Position numbers and translations under genes: made by a program. From NCBI RefSeq assembly GCF_000227765.1, contig NZ_JH165159.1, positions 1,272,854 through 1,336,853 of the forward strand: DNA of 64,000 nucleotides. The letters are read 5' to 3'. The DNA is from Neisseria wadsworthii 9715. Its GTDB lineage: Bacteria; Pseudomonadota; Gammaproteobacteria; Burkholderiales; Neisseriaceae. The stretch's first letter is position 1. Each line of letters begins with the position of its first letter. Of the stretch, positions 8,845-17,797 are shown one piece after another. The notes under the pieces were generated by a model. That model was not told the DNA's origin. It worked only from the letters and a program-made list of their open reading frames with translations, and ran no database searches.

Positions 8845-9071
8845 TGGATATTTGATTGTAATAATCCAATTGTAATAAATAGTGGGTTGATATTCAATAT
8901 GCTTGGTATTTTTCCATGTGAATATTAGGAATGTGTATGATTTTTGTATATTTGCTATAAGATTTAATTGTTGTTGGTAAAATATCAAAGATAGGCGCAT
9001 GTATAGATAAATGCCTGTCTGAAAAAGCTTTTATGCAGGTTTAATCGACTTTTCTATATTCGGGGAAAGGC

Positions 9072-9581
9072 ATGATGAAATTGATAAAAACAACGGGTTT
9101 GACATTATTTTGTGTCGGTTTTTCTGCGTGTATTTTTGCGCAAGAAGTGCCTGTTGTGCCGACCAATACCCGTATCATTTATGAAGGCGGCCAAGCGGTG
9201 GGTAAAGGGTCGGTTAGGGAATATTCCGAGCGCACCGGTTCTTCCGGTAGCTTTAGCCTCAACGTAGGCAGCGGCAAGGCTTATAACACGCGCATTGAAA
9301 TCGGCACGGTTTATCCGGATTCTTATTATTATGATTATGACTACCGCTACCCGAGGCGGCATCATGTTGATGATTATTTCCGCTGGAAAAACCGCATGCG
9401 CTTGGAAGCTCAGCGCAAAGAGGCGCAAAACCTATCGCCTAAAACGAATAACCGGCTGTATAACGAAGTGGTAACGCAGCAGAGGTTGAAGGAGCGGCGG
9501 CGTGATCCCGATGCGCAGTTCGGGCATCCGCCTTATGATTACCGGCAGGGTGACCGAATCAGGATAGAGTGGCGCCGTTAA
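9072..9581 (+). CDS. Hypothetical exported protein
   Basis: A 169-residue protein with an N-terminal signal peptide (MMKLIKTTGLTLFCVGFSAC, cleavage most likely after IFA). The mature part has a Gly/Ser stretch, a run of Tyr and Asp (YYYDYDYRYPRR) around residue 90, an Arg/Glu-rich helix, and a C-terminus of GHPPYDYRQGDRIRIEWRR type. I do not recognise a family. A GGGGAAAGG ribosome-binding site precedes two in-frame ATG codons (9072 and 9075). It is followed by a strong DUS terminator and is convergent with ppx. Confidence 0.7.
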   Translation: MMKLIKTTGLTLFCVGFSACIFAQEVPVVPTNTRIIYEGGQAVGKGSVREYSERTGSSGSFSLNVGSGKAYNTRIEIGTVYPDSYYYDYDYRYPRRHHVDDYFRWKNRMRLEAQRKEAQNLSPKTNNRLYNEVVTQQRLKERRRDPDAQFGHPPYDYRQGDRIRIEWRR

Positions 9582-9602
9582 ACCAAACAGGCTTAAGCAG
9601 CT

Positions 9603-9645
9603 AGAATGCCTGTCTGAAAAGTTTCAGACAGGCATTCTGTTTTTT
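9603..9645. terminator. Bidirectional DUS terminator between the exported protein gene and ppx
   Basis: A perfect 17-bp inverted repeat (9603-9619 and 9622-9638) with a 2-base loop is followed by a run of six T at 9640-9645. Confidence 0.88.
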
Positions 9646-9658
9646 AGCCTGCAATTAT

Positions 9659-11155
9659 TTAGAACGCCTGCACGTTAAACATCAAGTCAATTTTGCGCCA
9701 TTGTTCCGTTTCGTAAATCAACGAATCGGCAATCAGCAGGTTTTCATCCAGCCAGTTTTGGTTGATGCGTAACGTGAAATGCCGTTTTTCGGGATCGAAA
9801 CGCAATTGGGTGTAAGGCGGTAGTGTGAAAGAGAGGCGGGAGCGGTGGAAGAGCACAGCCAAACGCAAAGCTGCAATGGCAAACCACATCATGCGGTTAC
9901 CATCTACCAAGTCGACCATTTTGCGCAGGTCGCCGCGCTGGCCGAGGGTAAGCATGGAAAGAATATGCTGCTCTTTGCGCGAAAAGCCCGGCATATCGGC
10001 GTTTTCAAGGATATAGGCGCTGTGTTTGTGGTAGGCCGTGTGGGCGATTTCGATGCCGATTTCATGCACTTGTGCGGCCCAGTTGACATATTGCTGCCAA
10101 TAAGCCAATTCCTGCACGGAAGCCGTTTGAGCAAGGCTTTCCATGAAAATTTTGGCTGTAGCAGCCACCCTTGCCGCTTGGCTGGGCGAAACATGGTAGC
10201 GTTGCTGGAATTGCGTGATGGTTTGGTCGCGCATATCGGCGTTGAGCTGGCGGCCGATTAAGTCGTAAAACACACCGTCGCGCAGCGCCGCTTCGGTAAC
10301 CATCATTTTTTGAATGTCCAATTCTTCAAACGCCGCCATCATCACGGCCAAGCCGCCGGCGAATACTTCAACCCGTTCCGGTTTCAAACCTTCAAAACGC
10401 ACTTTTTTCACGTTACCGGCTTGGCAGATGCGCTCGGCCAGCTTCTGCATGCCGGCATAGGTGATGTCATCGCCCATTTTTAAATCGTTGGCTATTACAT
10501 CACGGATCGATTTGGCTGAGCCTGAAGTGCCTACGCTGAAATCCCAGCCCGTGCGTTTGTAGGATTTGCTGATGCGTTGGATTTCGGCGCGGGCGGCGTT
10601 GATGGCGGTTTTGAAGTCTTTTTCGGTGATTTTGTTTTGAAAAAAGCGCAGGCTGTAGGTAACGCAGCCAAGCGGCAGGCTTTCGGTGTTGGTGGGTTCG
10701 AGTGAGGAACCAATCACAAATTCGGTGGAACCGCCGCCGATATCGACTACCAACATGCGTTCGCCGTTGGGCGGCAGGGTGTGCACTACGCCGGTGTAAA
10801 TCAGGCGGGCTTCTTCGCGGCCTGCGATGATTTCGATGGGAAAGCCTAATGCGGCTTCGGCACGGGGCAGGAAATCGCCGATGTTTTTAGCAACTCGGAA
10901 GGTGTTGGTTGCCACGGCGCGCACTTGCTCGGGCGAGAAGCTGCGCAGGCGTTCGCCGAATTTGGTCAGGCAGTTGAGCGCGCGCTCTTGCGAGGCTTGG
11001 TCGAGGTTTTTGTGTTCGTCCAACCCTCCGGCAAAGCGCACCATTTCTTTGATGGAATCGAGCACTTTGAGCTGGCCGTTATGATTTTCGCAGATTTGCA
11101 GGCGGAAGCTGTTGGAGCCTAGGTCGACTGAGGCAAGCATTTGAGGTGTTGTCAT
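9659..11155 (-). CDS. ppx: Exopolyphosphatase (Ppx/GppA family)
   Basis: This 498-residue member of the sugar-kinase/actin-fold Ppx/GppA family hydrolyses inorganic polyphosphate and possibly pppGpp. The phosphate-1 loop is VDLGSNSFRL (residues 10-19), the second is VDIGGGSTEFV near residue 140, and a C-terminal HD-like helical half includes the VHEIGIEIAH segment. The length fits the four-domain form. Ppx and GppA activity cannot be separated by eye. It is transcribed alone. Confidence 0.93.
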   Translation of the reverse strand: MTTPQMLASVDLGSNSFRLQICENHNGQLKVLDSIKEMVRFAGGLDEHKNLDQASQERALNCLTKFGERLRSFSPEQVRAVATNTFRVAKNIGDFLPRAEAALGFPIEIIAGREEARLIYTGVVHTLPPNGERMLVVDIGGGSTEFVIGSSLEPTNTESLPLGCVTYSLRFFQNKITEKDFKTAINAARAEIQRISKSYKRTGWDFSVGTSGSAKSIRDVIANDLKMGDDITYAGMQKLAERICQAGNVKKVRFEGLKPERVEVFAGGLAVMMAAFEELDIQKMMVTEAALRDGVFYDLIGRQLNADMRDQTITQFQQRYHVSPSQAARVAATAKIFMESLAQTASVQELAYWQQYVNWAAQVHEIGIEIAHTAYHKHSAYILENADMPGFSRKEQHILSMLTLGQRGDLRKMVDLVDGNRMMWFAIAALRLAVLFHRSRLSFTLPPYTQLRFDPEKRHFTLRINQNWLDENLLIADSLIYETEQWRKIDLMFNVQAF

Positions 11156-11468
11156 GATACTTCGGGGAGTAGGTTTTTCGGTTGTTTTCAGACAGGCATA
11201 GATAGAGTGTCAGATGCCTGTCTGAAAGCTGTATTTCAATTTTGGATTATGGTTAAACTCTTTCAAAATAAGCGCTTTAACGGCTTGCCGCGGGGGCTTG
11301 GTGGGCGAACTGAATTGGGCAGCTTATGAATGCAGTTTGCTTTATGGCAGGCAGCCGCTTTTTAAGCACCCGGTATGTTACTGTTTGCCGGATGGTTTGT
11401 CATCATTTTATTGACGTTTTCCGGTGAACATTAAATGCCTGTCTGAAATAGTTTCAGACAGGCATTTT
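11156..11468. other. Gene-free gap between ilvA and ppx
   Basis: This 313-bp gap holds an inverted DUS pair at 11186-11227 and another at 11433-11467, with about 200 bases between them. I see no reading frame with a ribosome-binding site on either strand and no clear RNA gene. Confidence 0.6.
11433..11467. terminator. DUS-pair terminator after ilvA
   Basis: A perfect 16-bp inverted repeat (11433-11448 and 11452-11467) with a 3-base loop touches the end of ilvA. Confidence 0.82.
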
Positions 11469-13007
11469 TTATGCTGATTTGGTTGAGCTTAAAAACAGCT
11501 TATAGGCGGCATTGCCGGTTTCGTCATGGCAGTTGTAGCCTACGTTTTCGAGGAAGTCGCTAAAAGAGGCGGTTTCGTGCTCCGGTACGTCGATGCCGAC
11601 CAGAACGCGCCCGTAATCGGCGCCGTGGTTGCGGTAGTGGAACAGGGTAATGTTCCAGTTGGTCTGCATGTGGTTGAGGAAGCGTGCGAGTGCGCCGGGG
11701 CGTTCGGGAAATTCGAATGTAATCAGGCGCTCGTTGCTGATTTTATCGGTGCGCCCGCCTACCATATAGCGGATGTGGATTTTGGATATTTCGTCGCCGG
11801 AGAGGTCGATATTCGGCAAACCGGCTGCTGTCAGTTCTTTACTGATCCGGCTGATGTCGCGCGGGCTTGAGGTTTGGATGCCGACAAAAATGTGTGCGAT
11901 GTTGTCGTCGCCGTAACGGTAGTTGAATTCTGTGATATTCCGGCTGCCTAAGGCATTGATAAATTTTCGGAAGCTGCCGGGCGTTTCCGGAATGGACACC
12001 GCAAAAATGCCTTCGTGGCCTTCACCCAGTTCGCTGCGCTCGGAAACATGGCGCAGGCGGTGGAAATTCATGTTTGCGCCGCTGTTGATGGCGATTAGAG
12101 TTTGGTTGCGGCAGTCTTCCCGTTCAATATAGGCTTTGAGGCCGGCTAATGCGAGAGCACCTGAAGGTTCGGTGATGCTGCGGGTGTCGTCGTAAATATC
12201 TTTTACTGCGCCGCAAATGTCGTCGGTGTCAACCAAAATGATTTCGTCAAGCAGGTCGCGGCAGAGCGTGAAAGTTTCTTCGCCTACCAATTTAACCGCC
12301 GTGCCGTCGGCAAATAAACCTACATCTTTTAACTCTACTCGTTCGCCTTGTTCGATTGATTGCTTCATGGCGCAGGCATCATAGGTTTCTACGCCGATCA
12401 CTTTAATTTCCGGCCGCACGTTTTTGATGAATGCGGCCACTCCTGCGGCCAAACCGCCGCCGCCTATGGGTACGAAAATGGCGTGGATGGGCTTGGGATG
12501 TTGGCGGATGATTTCAAGGCCGATGGTACCTTGACCGGCGATCACATAGGGGTCGTCGAAGGGTGGGATGTAAGTTAGCCCGCTTTCTGTTACCAGTTTC
12601 ATGGCATGGTCGTAAGCATCGTTGTAAGACACGCCTTTGAGCACTACATTGCCGCCGCGCGCTTTGACTGCATCTACTTTGATTTGCGGTGTGGTTTCAG
12701 GCATCACGATGGTGGCATCACAGTTTAAATACTGGGCGGATAAAGCCACGCCTTGAGCATGGTTGCCTGCGCTCGCGGTGATTACGCCTTTGGCCAGAGC
12801 TTCCGGCGAGAGTGAAGCCATTTTGTTATAGGCGCCGCGGATTTTGAACGAAAAAACCGGCTGCAAGTCTTCACGTTTGAGCAGGATTTGGTTCTCCATT
12901 CTGCGTGAAAGGCTGCGGGCCGGATCTAAAGAGGTTTCTGTGGCAACATCGTATACCGAAGCGGTGAGGATTTTGGTGAGATATTGGGAATGCAATTTCG
13001 GGTTCAT
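11469..13007 (-). CDS. ilvA: Threonine ammonia-lyase (biosynthetic threonine deaminase) IlvA
   Basis: The 512-residue PLP enzyme converts threonine to 2-oxobutanoate, the first committed step to isoleucine. The PLP lysine is Lys55 in SFKIRGAYNKM; a GGGGL phosphate-binding loop lies near residue 190. The C-terminal third carries two ACT-like regulatory domains, so isoleucine inhibition and valine activation are expected, as in the E. coli IlvA type. No leader peptide with Ile/Leu/Val codons is visible upstream. It is divergent from the PBP5-family gene. Confidence 0.96.
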   Translation of the reverse strand: MNPKLHSQYLTKILTASVYDVATETSLDPARSLSRRMENQILLKREDLQPVFSFKIRGAYNKMASLSPEALAKGVITASAGNHAQGVALSAQYLNCDATIVMPETTPQIKVDAVKARGGNVVLKGVSYNDAYDHAMKLVTESGLTYIPPFDDPYVIAGQGTIGLEIIRQHPKPIHAIFVPIGGGGLAAGVAAFIKNVRPEIKVIGVETYDACAMKQSIEQGERVELKDVGLFADGTAVKLVGEETFTLCRDLLDEIILVDTDDICGAVKDIYDDTRSITEPSGALALAGLKAYIEREDCRNQTLIAINSGANMNFHRLRHVSERSELGEGHEGIFAVSIPETPGSFRKFINALGSRNITEFNYRYGDDNIAHIFVGIQTSSPRDISRISKELTAAGLPNIDLSGDEISKIHIRYMVGGRTDKISNERLITFEFPERPGALARFLNHMQTNWNITLFHYRNHGADYGRVLVGIDVPEHETASFSDFLENVGYNCHDETGNAAYKLFLSSTKSA

Positions 13008-13207
13008 GATAGGGATGGCGTTGGTTGCAGAGAGTGTCTTCTTTAAAATTTAGATAAAGTCAAAACCATACTCTGAGCGGCACGATAGTGCAAGTGGAAA
13101 CTGAATTCATGTATAATCCGCTGAAATTTCAACTAAAGCTGCACTTTTGTTTGCGCAGTTTCCTGCTTGATTTCCCTTTAATTGAGTGTAATTTTAATAT
13201 TGATGTT

Positions 13208-14470
13208 ATGAAAAAAACCATTTCCTGTCTGCTTCTGGCGGCGGCTTGCTCCGCTTTCGCTGCGGATGCCGCAAAAAAGGATACTGCGCCGGCGTCACAA
13301 ACCGTATCTGCTCCGGCTGCTCCTGCCGCAAAAGCAGCTTCTTCCGTAGAGACAAAGGCTGCGACGCAACAAAAGGAACAAATTGCCGGAATGCCCAAAC
13401 TGCCGGAATTGGCGGCTACGGCTTATGCGGTGATGGATGTGCAAAGCAAGCAGGTTTTGGGGGCGCATAATTACGATGCGCAGGTTGAGCCGGCCGCGCT
13501 GACCAAACTAATGACGGCCTATCTGGTATTCAAGGCTTTGGATGACGGTGTGCTGAAACCCGACCAAATGCTGACGGTATCCGAACGTGCCTGGAAAACC
13601 AGCGGTTCACGCATGTTTTTAAGCCCGAACAAAACCGTGAGCGTGAGCGATTTGCTCAAGGGTATGCTGGTGCAGTCGGGAAATGATGCGACTGTTACGC
13701 TGGCTGAGGTGTTGGGCAACGGCTCCGAGGCCGAGTTTGTGAAAAAAATGAACGAACAGGCCACGCGTTTAGGCATGCTGGATACGAGTTTTAAAAATGC
13801 CACAGGCGAATCGGCAGACGGCCATGTTTCCACCGTAAAAGATCTGATGAAGCTGGCGGTTGCCGTTGCGCAGGATTTCCGCCGCTATTATCCGATTTTT
13901 TCTATGAAGTCTTTTACTTATAACGGCATCGAGCAGCCAAACCGAAATTTGCTGCTGTACCGTGATGCCAGTATCGACGGCATGATTACCGGTCATTCTC
14001 CCACTGCGGGTTACAACTTGATTTCTTCCAGTAACCGCAACGACAGGCAGGTGATTGCCGTGTTGGTAGGGGCGGAAAGTCCTGAATTGCGGGCGGCTGA
14101 GAGTGGCAAGCTGTTGAACTGGGCCCTGCATTCGTTTGACACGCCCAAACTTTACAATGCCGGTCAGGTAATTTCTCAGGTGAAGGTTTACAAAGGGGAA
14201 AATAAGGCTGTGGACGCGGGTTTTATTGAAGCGATTTACCTTACTATTCCACATGCAGAGGGGAAAAATATCAAACCTGTGTTGGAAACCGTGCAACCTG
14301 TTGTGGCGCCTGTGCGCACCGGCCAGGTAGTGGGTAAGTTGAAGATTATGTATGAAGGTAAGCTGCTGGCCGAGCGCGATGTCGTGGCGCTGAACCAAGT
14401 GGAGGAAGCGGGCTGGTTTGTCCGTATTGTGGATAATATCAAGCTTTGGTTTAAGAATATTTTCGGCTGA
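13208..14470 (+). CDS. PBP5/6-family D,D-carboxypeptidase homologue with degenerate active site
   Basis: A 420-residue protein with a signal peptide (MKKTISCLLLAAACSAFA), an Ala/Lys-rich linker, the S11 peptidase domain and the C-terminal beta domain with a final amphipathic helix, as in E. coli DacA/DacC. The ATG at 13208 is chosen because it begins the signal peptide; an upstream extension does not look coding. The active-site motifs are altered. The SxxK tetrad reads A97-L-T-K100, so the nucleophile Ser is Ala (codon GCG). The KTG triad reads I260-T-G, with Lys replaced. The SGN motif (157-159) is intact. By family knowledge this should abolish acylation and penicillin binding. It is probably a non-catalytic peptidoglycan-binding or scaffold protein. 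Confidence 0.87.
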   Translation: MKKTISCLLLAAACSAFAADAAKKDTAPASQTVSAPAAPAAKAASSVETKAATQQKEQIAGMPKLPELAATAYAVMDVQSKQVLGAHNYDAQVEPAALTKLMTAYLVFKALDDGVLKPDQMLTVSERAWKTSGSRMFLSPNKTVSVSDLLKGMLVQSGNDATVTLAEVLGNGSEAEFVKKMNEQATRLGMLDTSFKNATGESADGHVSTVKDLMKLAVAVAQDFRRYYPIFSMKSFTYNGIEQPNRNLLLYRDASIDGMITGHSPTAGYNLISSSNRNDRQVIAVLVGAESPELRAAESGKLLNWALHSFDTPKLYNAGQVISQVKVYKGENKAVDAGFIEAIYLTIPHAEGKNIKPVLETVQPVVAPVRTGQVVGKLKIMYEGKLLAERDVVALNQVEEAGWFVRIVDNIKLWFKNIFG

Positions 14471-14482
14471 TTTCCGTTATGG

Positions 14483-14523
14483 ACAATGCCTGTCTGAAAA
14501 AGCTTTCAGACAGGCATTGTTTT
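14483..14523. terminator. Bidirectional DUS terminator
   Basis: A 17-bp perfect inverted repeat (14483-14499 and 14504-14520) with a 4-base loop and a short T-run lies between the PBP5-family gene and nnrS, which are convergent. Confidence 0.85.
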
Positions 14524-14555
14524 ATCAACCTACTTTGTTTTATCAACCTGCTTTG
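14520..14555. repeat. 18-bp tandem duplication at the end of nnrS
   Basis: TTTTATCAACCTACTTTG (14520-14537) is followed directly by TTTTATCAACCTGCTTTG (14538-14555), with 17 of 18 bases equal. The second unit holds the nnrS stop codon, so the first looks like a slippage duplication of the gene's 3' end. Confidence 0.8.
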
Positions 14556-15700
14556 CCGTCTACCCTCGGGCGCAGCAGCCACGGGGTATAGCGCCATGCA
14601 TAAAGCATTAGCGACACGGCAAATAAGGCGGCGGAAAGTCTGATGCTGTGATCGTAGGCGGTAGGGTTAACCGTTGCCGTGAATGCAGCTACGGTGCGGA
14701 TGGCAGTCGCTGCAAGCATCAGTACGAAAGCAGTTCCCATCAGTTTGGGCGCAGGGTAGAGCGGTCGGCCGGTGTGGCCCAGCGCAGTGCGCACCATCAT
14801 CCCCACGGTTAGCATGCCGATGCCGCCCACAGCTACCAGATGCACGCCGGTACTCATCATTGCAGGCTTCCAGAAAGCCGTGCCCATTACTATCAGCCCC
14901 AAAGATGTAGCGGCATAGCCTGCGAACAGAATCCATAATAAAGGCTCGGCCAAGGCTTTGGGTTCGAACCAACGGCCTGTCTGAACCAAACCGATAATAC
15001 CTGCGGCCAGTGCAAATAAAGAGGCGGGAAGCAATGCTGTGTTCAAACTCATTAACAACGCGGTAGCCATCGGCAGCAGCAATGCACTCAAGGCCAACCA
15101 CATCGGGTTTGCCACTTGCTCTGTGCCCAATCTGCGCGAAGTGAAGAATGAAATAATCCGTGTACCTACCAGGCCGATAAAGCCGGCCACCATTACCAAG
15201 CCTGCCAGCAGCCCGTTGTGCAACGCGGCGGCATTGAAAGAGGATAGCTGTATGTGAAACAGCAATAAGGTTGTGCCGAATAAAAACAGGGCGGCCACGG
15301 CGATGTAATTGCGCGAATTGCGGCTGCGTACCACGGAAATGCCCATAAACCAAGCAGCCAACCAGAAAAATGCCACACCGAATAAGCCGGAGGCGGCTGC
15401 AAGCGGTGTAAAGGCAAACAGGCGCGAGAGCAGCCACAAGGCAACCAATGTAATCAACGCGCCGCCGCGAGTGGGCGGCTGCCCTGTCCAAGTGGCGGAG
15501 GCAGTCAGCAAGAACGCCACCACAATCGCACCTGAATAGCCCCATATCATTTCGTGGGCATGCCAGAAATAGGCGGGCAGAGTGGCAGTGCCTTGATAGC
15601 CGAAAGCCCAGAGCATCACAGACAAAGCGCCGTAAACAGCGGCAAGCGGGTAAAGCGGGCGGAAAGCCATGGCCCAAACGGGATGATGGGTAAAAGACAT
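14543..15700 (-). CDS. nnrS: NnrS family haem-copper membrane protein
   Basis: A 385-residue polytopic membrane protein, with about 12 predicted helices, of the NnrS family. NnrS proteins bind haem and copper and protect against nitrosative stress, often under NO-responsive control. The N-terminal HPVWAMAFRPLYPLAAVYG stretch and the FWHAHEMIWGYSGAIVVAFLLTA block with conserved His residues are diagnostic. It lies downstream of a hemerythrin-like gene on the same strand and opposite nsrR, which supports an NO-response role. A tandem repeat covers its stop codon. Confidence 0.92.
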   Translation of the reverse strand: MSFTHHPVWAMAFRPLYPLAAVYGALSVMLWAFGYQGTATLPAYFWHAHEMIWGYSGAIVVAFLLTASATWTGQPPTRGGALITLVALWLLSRLFAFTPLAAASGLFGVAFFWLAAWFMGISVVRSRNSRNYIAVAALFLFGTTLLLFHIQLSSFNAAALHNGLLAGLVMVAGFIGLVGTRIISFFTSRRLGTEQVANPMWLALSALLLPMATALLMSLNTALLPASLFALAAGIIGLVQTGRWFEPKALAEPLLWILFAGYAATSLGLIVMGTAFWKPAMMSTGVHLVAVGGIGMLTVGMMVRTALGHTGRPLYPAPKLMGTAFVLMLAATAIRTVAAFTATVNPTAYDHSIRLSAALFAVSLMLYAWRYTPWLLRPRVDGKAG

Positions 15701-15731
15701 GGTGGTTCCTTATGGCGTGGTTAACGGCAGT

Positions 15732-16100
15732 TTAGGGTTCGGACAGGCAATGCTCGGTAATCTGCCCAAACAACACCCTTTCTTCAAATCGAGCATGGTC
15801 GCGCAAGGTTTGGGCGAATTGCAGGTTCCATTGCGGATCGTCAAAACGCGGATTGTTCAGCATCTCGCGCAACACGGCATGGTCTTGCTCGAAGCGCTCT
15901 TTCAAACCGGCATCGGGCAGCCGCTGCCAATAGGCGGCAAACCAGGCTTCTTCCTGTGTGAAATGCTCAAGCAAACCGGTTTTGTGCTGCTCGATATCTT
16001 GCGCGTGGTTCAGTTCGGGATTGCGCAGAATGCGTACGCACAAAGCCAGCGCGTGATGATGCTCTTGCGAAAGGCCGATAAGCTCCGGGTGGCGTTTCAT
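15732..16100 (-). CDS. Hemerythrin HHE-domain protein
   Basis: The 122-residue protein is a stand-alone hemerythrin-like four-helix bundle expected to hold a di-iron centre. Candidate ligands are the His residues of EHHHALALCVR near residue 15, the HFTQEEAWF segment near residue 57, the QDHAVLREML segment, and HARFEERVLF near the C-terminus. I choose the ATG at 16100, which has an AAGGA Shine-Dalgarno; 25 further codons upstream look non-coding. Members sense or store O2 or NO, or repair iron-sulfur clusters. It lies 31 bases upstream of nnrS and divergent from nsrR, so it probably belongs to the NsrR regulon. Confidence 0.85.
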   Translation of the reverse strand: MKRHPELIGLSQEHHHALALCVRILRNPELNHAQDIEQHKTGLLEHFTQEEAWFAAYWQRLPDAGLKERFEQDHAVLREMLNNPRFDDPQWNLQFAQTLRDHARFEERVLFGQITEHCLSEP

Positions 16101-16148
16101 GTGGGGTTCCTTATTTTCAGACAGGCATTGCCTTAACCGTGGCGTCTG

Positions 16149-16182
16149 ATTATGCCTTTTGTGTATAATGTGCATATATTAT
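16149..16182. promoter_or_regulatory. Candidate NsrR operator region
   Basis: The 108-bp gap between the hemerythrin gene and nsrR contains ATTATGCCTTT, close to the half-site AAGATGCYTTT known for NsrR in E. coli. An inverted repeat ATAAT-N8-ATTAT follows at 16165-16182. Either could allow NsrR to repress both directions. This is inference from position and resemblance. Confidence 0.4.
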
Positions 16183-16208
16183 GAAACTTTAGATAACAAA
16201 CCGCAACT

Positions 16209-16658
16209 ATGTATCTGACACAACATACCGACTTCGGGCTGAGGGTGTTGATTTACGCCGCAGTCAACGATGATGATTTGGTCAACATCAGTGAAATCGC
16301 CGGCATCTATCAAATTTCCAAAAGCCATTTGATGAAAGTGGTAACCGCTTTGGTTAAAGGCGGTTTTCTAACCAGCATACGCGGCAAGGGCGGCGGACTC
16401 AAGCTGGCGCGGCCTGCCGGGGAAATCAATATCGGGCAGGTTGTCCGCTGTTTGGAGCCTATGGTGTTGGTGGAGTGCATGGGCGACAAAAATAATTGCC
16501 TGCTCACGCCCGACTGCCGCTTGGCCGGCATATTGAGCGGCGCGGCGCAAGCCTTTTTGACGTATTTGGAAGGGTTTTCGCTGGCAGATTTGGTAAACAA
16601 ACCCACTTTCCGGCTGCTTTACCGCGTGGATTCAGACAATCAGGCTGCCAGGTTATAA
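16209..16658 (+). CDS. nsrR: Nitric-oxide-sensing Rrf2-family repressor NsrR
   Basis: A 149-residue winged-helix regulator of the Rrf2 family. The N-terminus [18 protein letters not shown] and the [10 protein letters not shown] recognition helix are typical of NsrR. Three cysteines with the C-x6-C-x5-C spacing (Cys90, Cys97, Cys103) are the expected iron-sulfur ligands. NO destroys the cluster and releases repression. Its divergent neighbours, hemerythrin and NnrS, are plausible targets. It ends before a DUS terminator. Confidence 0.93.
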   Translation: MYLTQHTDFGLRVLIYAAVNDDDLVNISEIAGIYQISKSHLMKVVTALVKGGFLTSIRGKGGGLKLARPAGEINIGQVVRCLEPMVLVECMGDKNNCLLTPDCRLAGILSGAAQAFLTYLEGFSLADLVNKPTFRLLYRVDSDNQAARL

Positions 16659-16674
16659 CATTTATCGCAGCACA

Positions 16675-16710
16675 GAATGCCTGTCTGAAAAATGTTTCAG
16701 ACAGGCATTC
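16675..16710. terminator. DUS-pair terminator after nsrR
   Basis: A 16-bp perfect inverted repeat with a 4-base loop, 17 bases past the nsrR stop. Confidence 0.8.
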
Positions 16711-16782
16711 GGGCTAAATGAAGCCAATTCTGTTACACTTCTGTCTGTTTTCAGTTATCACGTTTTCTTATTTCCAAACACT

Positions 16783-17730
16783 ATGAACATTCCGAAAAAA
16801 CTCGTTATCGCCAGCCGCGAAAGCCGTTTGGCCATATGGCAGGCCGAGCATATTCAAGCACGTTTGCAGGCGCTTTATCCCGAGTGTGAAGTCAGCATTT
16901 TGGGCATGACCACGCGCGGCGACCAGATTCTCGATAAAACTTTGTCTAAAATCGGTGGTAAAGGCCTGTTTATTAAGGAGCTTGAACAAGCCTTGTTGGA
17001 CGGCCGTGCCGATTTGGCCGTGCATTCCCTGAAAGACGTGCCGATGGAATTGCCGCAGGGCTTTGCGCTGGCGGCCATTACGGAGCGCGCCAGCCCGTTT
17101 GACGCTTTCGTGTCCAACCAATACGAACGTTTGGAAGATTTGCCCAAAGGTGCGGTAGTCGGCACTGCCAGCCTGCGCCGTGAGGCGCAATTGCGCGCGC
17201 GCTTTCCTCATTTGAACGTGCGCCCCTTGCGCGGTAATCTGCAAACCCGTTTGGAAAAGCTGGATAAAGGCGAATACGACGCCATCATTTTGGCAGAAGC
17301 CGGCTTGCAGCGTTTGGGGTTGGCCGATCGCATACGCACCGTTTTATCTCCTGCCGACAGCCTGCCAGCAGCAGGACAAGGTGTGTTGGGCATCGAAATC
17401 GCAGCGAACCGCTATGATTTGTTTGAAATATTAAATCCCCTGAATCATCCGCTCAGCAACGCCTGTGTTACTGCCGAGCGCGCACTGTCCCGTGCTTTGG
17501 GCGGCAGCTGCCAAATTCCATTGGCTGCTTATTGCACTCAAGAAGACGGCCTGCTTACCTTGCGCGGCATGGTCGGCCATCCCGACGGCTCGGTTATGCT
17601 GGAAGCATATGCGCAAGCCCCGTTGGCTTACGCCGATGCCTTAGGCCGAGCCGTTGCTAAAAAACTGGCTGACGATGGCGCGGAAGATCTGATTGCCGCC
17701 GTGTTGGGCGAGCAAAACACAAACAGTTGA
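16783..17730 (+). CDS. hemC: Hydroxymethylbilane synthase (porphobilinogen deaminase) HemC
   Basis: The 315-residue enzyme links four porphobilinogens into hydroxymethylbilane in haem synthesis. The dipyrromethane cofactor attaches to Cys243 in the [11 protein letters not shown] motif. The [15 protein letters not shown]-terminus, the [23 protein letters not shown] loop (split here for length) and the HSLKDVP motif with its catalytic Asp are present. It starts the hemC-hemD-hemX-hemY cluster. A DUS pair lies between it and hemD, so read-through versus termination there is an open point. Confidence 0.97.
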   Translation: MNIPKKLVIASRESRLAIWQAEHIQARLQALYPECEVSILGMTTRGDQILDKTLSKIGGKGLFIKELEQALLDGRADLAVHSLKDVPMELPQGFALAAITERASPFDAFVSNQYERLEDLPKGAVVGTASLRREAQLRARFPHLNVRPLRGNLQTRLEKLDKGEYDAIILAEAGLQRLGLADRIRTVLSPADSLPAAGQGVLGIEIAANRYDLFEILNPLNHPLSNACVTAERALSRALGGSCQIPLAAYCTQEDGLLTLRGMVGHPDGSVMLEAYAQAPLAYADALGRAVAKKLADDGAEDLIAAVLGEQNTNS

Positions 17731-17736
17731 AATACT

Positions 17737-17776
17737 TTTTCAGACAGGCATTTGAAAGCGAATGCCTGTCTGAAAA
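17737..17776. terminator. DUS pair inside the hem cluster
   Basis: A 16-bp inverted repeat (17737-17752 and 17761-17776) with an 8-base loop lies between hemC and hemD. It may attenuate rather than end transcription, because the genes downstream have no obvious promoter. Confidence 0.6.
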
Positions 17777-17797
17777 CTTGGATTCAGATAAAACATT

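Noticed and set aside
8791..9000. A 69-codon minus-strand frame upstream of the RTX gene
   Set aside because: It lies in AT-rich promoter sequence, has no Shine-Dalgarno and has a composition driven by AT content.
14667..15677. A 336-codon open frame inside nnrS on the same strand
   Set aside because: It is the shadow of nnrS in another frame, rich in Arg/His/Cys without domain content, while the nnrS frame is clearly coding.
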